Shown here: piece by piece, positions 59,511-64,000 of the stretch
How the letters are laid out: each line of letters opens with the position of its first letter
Position numbering within the stretch: the first letter of the stretch is position 1
Assembly (NCBI RefSeq): GCF_018860425.1
Contig: NZ_JAHKPI010000002.1
Location: forward strand, 62,001-126,000
Direction: 5' to 3'
Source of the DNA: Marinobacter sp. F3R08
GTDB lineage: Bacteria > Pseudomonadota > Gammaproteobacteria > Pseudomonadales > Oleiphilaceae
DNA: 64,000 nt
Notes under the pieces: model-generated
Told to the model about the DNA's origin: nothing
The model's database searches: none
What the model saw: the letters and a program-made list of their open reading frames with translations, nothing else
Program-made: the position numbers and the translations under genes

Positions 59511-60355
59511 TCGGGGCGATCGTTGGCGATATTGTTGGCTCGCGCTTCGAGGGTTCCCTTTTCCAGCAAGAGCCGATAGAGCTTAAGAATCCAGTGTGTG
59601 ATTTCACCGATGACACTGTGCTCACCATGGCCGTTGCTGAAAGCCTGGTGCGTGGTCATGAGCCATCCGATTCGTATCGCCGTTGGTGGGCAAAATACCC
59701 GAATCGTGGGTATGGAGCCTGTTTCAGCCAGTGGGCCCGAAATCCAGAGGCTCGGGCCAACGAATCAACGAGCAATGGCGGAGCGATGCGGGTCAGTCCC
59801 ATCGCTATTATGTGCACAGGTCAAGATCAGGTCATTAAGATCTGTCGTGAATACACAAAGCCCACTCACAATACCGCCGAGGCGCTCAATGGAGCCGAAG
59901 CGATCGCAGTCCTGACCTGGTTCTCTATGGTAAAACCGGACCTATCCTTTTTGCGCACTGTAGCAACCACTGACTATTACCGGCTTGATCAGAGCATCAA
60001 GGACTATGAGGCCGATCAGAAGTTCGAGCTTCGTTGCAATGACACGGTTCCGAAGGCTATTGCCGCCGTCTTGGAAGCAAAGTGTTTCGAGGACGCGATG
60101 ATCAATGCTGTGAAGATTGGAGGTGATGTTGACACTATCGCCTGTATGGCTGGCGGAATGGCTGAGAATATCTGGGGAATTCCGCCGTCCCTGGGTGACT
60201 GGGCGTGGGATAAGTTGCCTATGGAAATGCGAGGCCTCATGGAAGATCTATACAGAGTATCTGGGCGAAAGATCGTGTTTGACGGTATCGAGAAAGAGCA
60301 AACGCTCGCGAAGCCTTCTTTGTTAGAGCGCTTCAAATCTGCCATTGCAGGTTGA
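59507..60355 (+). CDS. ADP-ribosylglycohydrolase (DraG/ARH family)
   Basis: 282 residues. The start MIGAIVGDIVGSRFE matches the GAIxGDxxGS opening of ARH enzymes; FTDDTV supplies the first metal-binding pair and GGDVDTIACMAGG the second. It removes ADP-ribose from protein or nucleic acid. On a cargo island it could counter host or phage ADP-ribosylation or process a partner toxin; no ADP-ribosyltransferase is seen nearby. Confidence 0.9.
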   Translation: MIGAIVGDIVGSRFEGSLFQQEPIELKNPVCDFTDDTVLTMAVAESLVRGHEPSDSYRRWWAKYPNRGYGACFSQWARNPEARANESTSNGGAMRVSPIAIMCTGQDQVIKICREYTKPTHNTAEALNGAEAIAVLTWFSMVKPDLSFLRTVATTDYYRLDQSIKDYEADQKFELRCNDTVPKAIAAVLEAKCFEDAMINAVKIGGDVDTIACMAGGMAENIWGIPPSLGDWAWDKLPMEMRGLMEDLYRVSGRKIVFDGIEKEQTLAKPSLLERFKSAIAG

Positions 60356-60377
60356 TCGACGGTTATCTCGATCAACC
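60350..60377. repeat. Perfect 9-base inverted repeat at the glycohydrolase stop
   Basis: GGTTGATCG/CGATCAACC around ten bases, overlapping the TGA. Could be a hairpin or recombination core. Confidence 0.5.
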
Positions 60378-60425
60378 TACTCACAATACTGTCGAGGCGC
60401 TCAATGGTGCTGAAGCGATTGCCGT
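60376..60425 (+). pseudogene. Fragment of a second ADP-ribosylglycohydrolase gene
   Basis: Fifty bases match 59861-59910 inside the glycohydrolase gene at 43 of 50 positions and encode PTHNTVEALNGAEAIAV, 16 of 17 residues the same. Most differences are silent, indicating a diverged paralogue remnant rather than a recent duplication. Confidence 0.7.
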
Positions 60426-60450
60426 TTCTCGTTGCCCCGGTGTTTGAGAC

Positions 60451-60484
60451 AAAAAAAACCCGCATCAGACTGACGCGGGTTTTT
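60451..60484. terminator. Bidirectional terminator
   Basis: CCCGC-TCAG/CTGA-GCGGG with A-run before and T-run after; serves the minus-strand gene beside it. Confidence 0.88.
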
Positions 60485-60499
60485 CAGGCAAGTGATATC

Positions 60500-60874
60500 T
60501 TAAATCGCTTTGCCGTCATTCAGGCGGAGAAGGCCCTTCACAACGCGATAGATGTACCAGATGAGCGGAACCAGGAATACGAAGGCTCCAATGCCCATGG
60601 TTACGGTGGTCAGGATCATGCAGAGCACACCCCAAAGCAGCATCCACCAAAAGGTGCGAATCTGCCAGCTGTTGTGCGATTTGATTACCGGATCGGTGAG
60701 GGAGCCACTTTTAACGTGGTTCATTATCACACCAATGATACTGGTAATTCCGACGAAAATACTGACGGCTTGCAGGATGTAGACGATCAGAGAAAACTGC
60801 TTTTCCGACTGATTGATACCAGCTGGGGCTTGTGTTGTCTGAGTCTGGTTTTCTGCAACAGTATTATTTTCCAT
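60500..60874 (-). CDS. DUF4870-like membrane protein
   Basis: 124 residues from the start at 60874, which has AAGGAAG upstream (a longer frame from 60904 lacks one). A Gln/Thr-rich N-terminus and three hydrophobic segments with the DUF4870 pattern (HNSWQIRTFWWML, VFLVPLIWYIYRVVKG). Function unknown. Confidence 0.7.
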   Translation of the reverse strand: MENNTVAENQTQTTQAPAGINQSEKQFSLIVYILQAVSIFVGITSIIGVIMNHVKSGSLTDPVIKSHNSWQIRTFWWMLLWGVLCMILTTVTMGIGAFVFLVPLIWYIYRVVKGLLRLNDGKAI

Positions 60875-61102
60875 GCTATGTGCTTCCTTCTTGGCTGTAC
60901 TCATTTTGAGCTTGGGTTCTAGTCGATAATTAGACGACTACCCACATATTATCCTGACACACGAAAATGCAACTGGATCAGTGGATGCGAAATAACTGCA
61001 CTTACTTTGGGAAATCCGCTTGCGTTATCGAGAATCGGGCTAAGTTAGAATAAACATGTGATTACGATCCTACATAACATTCCAATTCCGGAGGAAACAA
61101 GG

Positions 61103-61735
61103 ATGCCAAGGGCCCATATATTTCGATGGATGATCGCTCTTCAGCTAGCAGTGGGAGTATTGCTCTTCATCGCCAATATGGTTCTGTCAGATTCACAGTT
61201 CATCAATCTCTATGAAGTGACGGATTCGAGAGCCGTTTACTCAGCAATTTTTTTCGGGCCAATGATTTTGTTGATCATCTCGGCGTTCGTCGCACCTAAA
61301 ATCGAATTGGCCAAGCGCGTTGCTTTCGGGTGTGGTTCGGTCGCGTTGGTGGCAATTTTTACAATGAACCAGCCCAAATTTGAAGCCTGGAGTGCGGCCT
61401 CGACCTTCAAAATGCAGGTCATGGATCAGCATCCTGGCCATTTCTTTCTGAGTGAAATCGAAGAACGCTTTCATACCGGTGAGATTGATATGCTGGCGGC
61501 AGAGTTTGGTTGGCACATTCCGATGGGCTCTGAGAGAAAGCTCCGCCTGCGGATGCTAGGCTCAGCTCTCAACCCGCGAGCTGAATCCGTCCAACGCCTC
61601 AATCGATGGCTGAACTCTGGATTCGTCCCTCATGCGATGGGCAGCCGCTTGCTGGCAAACCTGGCTGATGATCCAGCTGCTTTCGAGAACGTCGATCTAT
61701 CGAATGATACGGTAGCCCTGCTGCTCGGAGAATAA
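61103..61735 (+). CDS. Membrane protein of unknown function
   Basis: 210 residues; GGAGG 9 bases before the ATG. Three hydrophobic segments in the first 100 residues, then a soluble half with leucine-rich helices (RLRMLGSALNPRAESV). Unknown. Confidence 0.6.
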   Translation: MPRAHIFRWMIALQLAVGVLLFIANMVLSDSQFINLYEVTDSRAVYSAIFFGPMILLIISAFVAPKIELAKRVAFGCGSVALVAIFTMNQPKFEAWSAASTFKMQVMDQHPGHFFLSEIEERFHTGEIDMLAAEFGWHIPMGSERKLRLRMLGSALNPRAESVQRLNRWLNSGFVPHAMGSRLLANLADDPAAFENVDLSNDTVALLLGE

Positions 61736-61740
61736 TCGCG

Positions 61741-62121
61741 ATGAAGAACCAGTTTGCCGTGAAAAAGCCATGTGCCAACTGCCCTTTCCGGAACGATGAC
61801 AATGCGATCCCGCTCCAGCCGGGTCGCCGTGAGGGCATCATGGAAGGACTGCTCTCCGGAGAACACGAAACGTTCCCATGCCACGCTACAGTGTATCGCT
61901 CCGATCGGCGTAACCACGATGAGAATGACAATTATCGTCCGGTCGACGTGTCAGTATGTTCCGGTGCGGCAGCGGTGGCCCGCAAGTTTGGCCGTGAAAT
62001 GACTATTGTTCAGCTGGCAACTCGCCTGGGATTCATCCCCTACGAGCATTATGATGATGCTCTCCCCCTGACGTTGGAGCCAGAAGATCTGCCGATTGAT
62101 CGTGAGAAGGCTCGTATTTGA
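61741..62121 (+). CDS. Cys-rich CxxCPFR protein (DUF6283-like)
   Basis: 126 residues. PCANCPFR, FPCHATV and VCSGAAAV give four or five conserved Cys plus a His, as in small phage/plasmid proteins of the CxxCPFR type that may hold a metal or iron-sulfur cluster. Five bases after the previous gene. Confidence 0.65.
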   Translation: MKNQFAVKKPCANCPFRNDDNAIPLQPGRREGIMEGLLSGEHETFPCHATVYRSDRRNHDENDNYRPVDVSVCSGAAAVARKFGREMTIVQLATRLGFIPYEHYDDALPLTLEPEDLPIDREKARI

Positions 62122-62425
62122 GTCTTTTCAGAAGGGGCTTCGAGCCGTCCATCACGGCCAGAGCCCCCTCTTCAAGCTGGCAGCCCACCATGTATTGGCC
62201 TTTGGGAAACCAGTAAGTTTTCGAATGCAGGTCCGCCTGGAAAGCCACGAAGTCCAGCGCAACTTCCTTCCCGCCCTGTACCCGTCTTGCAGCTTTCCGG
62301 TCGACAATACCCAGCCACTTCACCAAGTCGGGCTCGCTGGCACCAGTTACAACACCGACCAGATTGCCGTCTCGATAAGGCGGGTATGGCTTAAAAACAC
62401 AGTTTACTCTCCGCTTCAGGATCAT
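62033..62425 (-). CDS. Possible minus-strand gene overlapping the CxxCPFR gene
   Basis: 130 residues. Its first 110 residues look like genuine protein (GNLVGVVTGASEPDLVKWLG, KTYWFPKGQYMVGCQLEEGA), more so than the plus-strand frame there. The last ~30 lie antisense to the previous gene. No strong ribosome site is seen. Unknown function. Confidence 0.42.
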   Translation of the reverse strand: MILKRRVNCVFKPYPPYRDGNLVGVVTGASEPDLVKWLGIVDRKAARRVQGGKEVALDFVAFQADLHSKTYWFPKGQYMVGCQLEEGALAVMDGSKPLLKRLKYEPSHDQSADLLAPTSGGEHHHNARRG

Positions 62426-62493
62426 CAGGCCGCTCTGTATTGGTGGAGCATTTCATGCGAAAGGTATCGAAAGTCTCGGAATGCCAAATTATA

Positions 62494-62509
62494 CTGTATA
62501 TAAACACAG
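62494..62509. promoter_or_regulatory. LexA (SOS) box before umuD
   Basis: CTGTATATAAACACAG fits the CTGT-N8-ACAG consensus. It is 20 bases before the umuD start, placing the umuDC pair under SOS control. Confidence 0.85.
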
Positions 62510-62529
62510 TGCAAAGGAATCCGACTACC

Positions 62530-62961
62530 ATGCAAATCAAAGAAGTGTTCTCCCCAGCGATAGGCCGCAGAAGAGCTGGTATGCCGTTATTTGGGGATAC
62601 CGTGCAAGCAGGGTTCCCCTCCCCGGCGCAGGATTACACTGAAAAGACCCTTTCGCTGGATGAGCTGTGTATCCGTACTCCAGCGGCGACGTTCTTCGTC
62701 CGGGCATCCGGAACCTCTATGGAAAAGGCCGGAATCCACGATGGGGATGTGCTGGTGGTCGATCGCAGCCTTCCTCATACCCATGGGAAAGTGGTCATAG
62801 CCACGGTGGACGGGGAATTCCTGTGTAAGCGACTGGACCTTAGCAACCGGGATAGGCCAGTGCTTCGGGCCGAAAGTAATGACTATCCGGATATCACGCT
62901 CAGAGACGAATCAGAGCTTGAGATTTTCGGCGTGGTAACAACCGTGGTGCATTCTGTCTGA
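62530..62961 (+). CDS. umuD: UmuD/RumA-type polymerase V subunit precursor
   Basis: 143 residues. RecA-stimulated self-cleavage site A27-G28 (VQAGFPSPA) and the Ser-Lys dyad S63 (GTSMEKAG) and K100 (FLCKRL) are present. Cleaved UmuD' joins UmuC to form the error-prone polymerase V. Such pairs (rumAB, mucAB) are common on SXT/R391 and IncA/C-type elements. Confidence 0.93.
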   Translation: MQIKEVFSPAIGRRRAGMPLFGDTVQAGFPSPAQDYTEKTLSLDELCIRTPAATFFVRASGTSMEKAGIHDGDVLVVDRSLPHTHGKVVIATVDGEFLCKRLDLSNRDRPVLRAESNDYPDITLRDESELEIFGVVTTVVHSV

Positions 62962-62963
62962 CC

Positions 62964-64000
62964 ATGAGGCAGGTTTTTGCTCTGTGCGATGTCAACGCGA
63001 TGTACGCCGCGTGTGAAGCAGTCTTTAACCCTACGCTGATGGGTAAACCCGTCGTCGTGGCCAGTAATAATGACGGTTGTGCGGTTGCCCGAAATAAAGA
63101 GGCCAAAGCACTCGGGATCAAAATGGGGCAGCCTATCTTCGAGCTACGAGAGCATGTTGAGAAGAGCGGTCTGGTTGTCTGCTCGTCAAACTTTGCGCTC
63201 TACGGCGATATGAGCTTTAGATTTATGACAGCGCTGGCGGAGTGTGCGCCGAGGATCATGCCTTATTCAATAGATGAAGCGTTCCTGGATCTGACCGGTA
63301 TCGAATCGGTGGTGTCGTATGAGGACTTTGGGCATCAGGTGAAAGACCTGGTGAAACAGTGGACCGGACTGCCGATTTGCGTAGGCATTGCGCCCAGCCC
63401 CACGCTATCGAAGCTGGCAAACCACGGTGCCAAGAAGTATCCAGCGACCCATGGAGTGGTCGACCTGACCGACCGGGACCGGCAGCGTCGACTGCTCAAC
63501 CTCGTACCGGCAGGTGAAATTTGGGGGATTGGTTCAAAACTGAGTAAAAGGCTGGCGGCCATGGGGATCAATACTGGTCTCCAGCTGGCCGACGCGGACC
63601 CAAAGTGGATTCGGAAGCACTTCTCTGTTGTGGTGGAGCGCACGGTGCGGGAGCTGAACGGCGTTCCATGCCACGAGGACATATTGGAAGTGGCTCCTGC
63701 CAAGAAGCAGATCCTGTGCTCGAAGTCGTTCGGTTCTCCTGTGACAGATCTCGATGCGATGCTTTCAGCTGTATCCCACCACGCCACGCGAGCCGCAGAG
63801 AAACTGCGCAAAGAAAAGCGCGAGTGCGGCTATCTGGCTACGTTTATGTCGACAAGCCGGTACCGCTCAGGTGATCACTATGCAAATCAGAAGGGTATTG
63901 CGCTGCCTTATCCTACCTCTGACACCCGAGAGATCTGTCGTCATGCCGTTAGCCTGGCGCAGGTGCTTTGGCGTGATGGGTACCGGTACAACAAAGCGGG
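62964..64000 (+). CDS. umuC: UmuC/RumB-type Y-family DNA polymerase, 3'-partial
   Basis: The frame is open from the ATG two bases after the umuD stop to the window end (about 345 codons; full proteins are about 420). Y-family features: LCDVNAMYAACE with D9, YSIDEAFLDL with the catalytic D-E pair, and VGIAPSPTLSKLANHGAKK. Translesion polymerase subunit induced by SOS with UmuD. Confidence 0.94.
   Translation, partial: MRQVFALCDVNAMYAACEAVFNPTLMGKPVVVASNNDGCAVARNKEAKALGIKMGQPIFELREHVEKSGLVVCSSNFALYGDMSFRFMTALAECAPRIMPYSIDEAFLDLTGIESVVSYEDFGHQVKDLVKQWTGLPICVGIAPSPTLSKLANHGAKKYPATHGVVDLTDRDRQRRLLNLVPAGEIWGIGSKLSKRLAAMGINTGLQLADADPKWIRKHFSVVVERTVRELNGVPCHEDILEVAPAKKQILCSKSFGSPVTDLDAMLSAVSHHATRAAEKLRKEKRECGYLATFMSTSRYRSGDHYANQKGIALPYPTSDTREICRHAVSLAQVLWRDGYRYNKA

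Noticed and set aside
57872..60380. Complete transposon or genomic island with att sites
   Set aside because: No matching direct repeats were found at plausible borders by eye; only an inverted repeat at 60350-60377 was seen.
62096..62503. Plus-strand 135-codon ORF
   Set aside because: Less protein-like than the opposite strand, and it ends within the umuD promoter/LexA box.
1..64000. tRNA or rRNA genes and insertion sequences
   Set aside because: No cloverleaf-like tRNA with CCA context, no rRNA sequence and no transposase was recognised on either strand.

Overview
The window looks like part of a large conjugative element (plasmid or integrative conjugative element) from a gammaproteobacterium. 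The main evidence is a type-F conjugation cluster in the order DsbC-TraC-TrbI-TraF-TrbC/TraW-TraU-TraN, followed by a recombination and DNA-handling block (CobS-like AAA ATPase, Bet/RecT, YqaJ exonuclease, DUF3150, VWA protein, SSB). This arrangement is typical of the SXT/R391 and IncA/C families. An MvaT-type H-NS homologue and a B12-dependent ribonucleotide reductase point towards Pseudomonadales/Alteromonadales (for example Marinobacter or Pseudomonas), but the host is an inference. No replication genes, rRNA, tRNA, CRISPR array or insertion sequence were found.

Layout. 1-13.8 kb: transfer genes, including an unexpected degenerate EAL-like protein between traW and traU. 13.8-17.1 kb: a minus-strand DUF1845/AcaB-like gene, a degenerate tyrosine-recombinase-like gene and small membrane proteins. 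17.4-50.6 kb: a long plus-strand block of mostly unknown genes containing nrdJ, a MoxR-type ATPase, Bet and exonuclease, DUF3150, a VWA protein, SSB, a broken PAPS-reductase-like gene, a primase/Toprim protein, a PilZ protein, a DndC-like protein and a cytosine-5 DNA methyltransferase. 50.7-54.5 kb: MvaT, a membrane-anchored DsbA and small proteins. 54.9-60.9 kb: probable cargo, comprising an AT-rich KAP P-loop NTPase, a membrane P-loop protein, an intact tyrosine recombinase and an ADP-ribosylglycohydrolase. 61-64 kb: small genes and a LexA-boxed umuD-umuC pair, with umuC cut by the window edge.

The most striking signal is not a protein. Between 17.4 and 50 kb about two dozen genes carry related 5' leaders. 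Family A is a long hairpin of roughly AACCC(N)GGGG-loop-CCCC(N)GGGTT form, usually followed by a second hairpin that pairs a CCTCC-like stretch with the Shine-Dalgarno sequence. At eight places, mostly just after a terminator and so at the head of a transcription unit, family A is preceded by family B. Family B is a short RNA with hairpin P1, a GAAA-like linker in one subtype, hairpin P2 with an AGCTG loop, and a downstream CAGC that can pair with that loop as a pseudoknot. P1 and P2 change by compensatory substitutions between copies. Together these look like an element-wide post-transcriptional control network acting on the recombination, DNA-modification and unknown genes. I could not run covariance or database searches, so its novelty is unproven; an 'nrdJ RNA motif' has been described upstream of nrdJ genes and may overlap family B.
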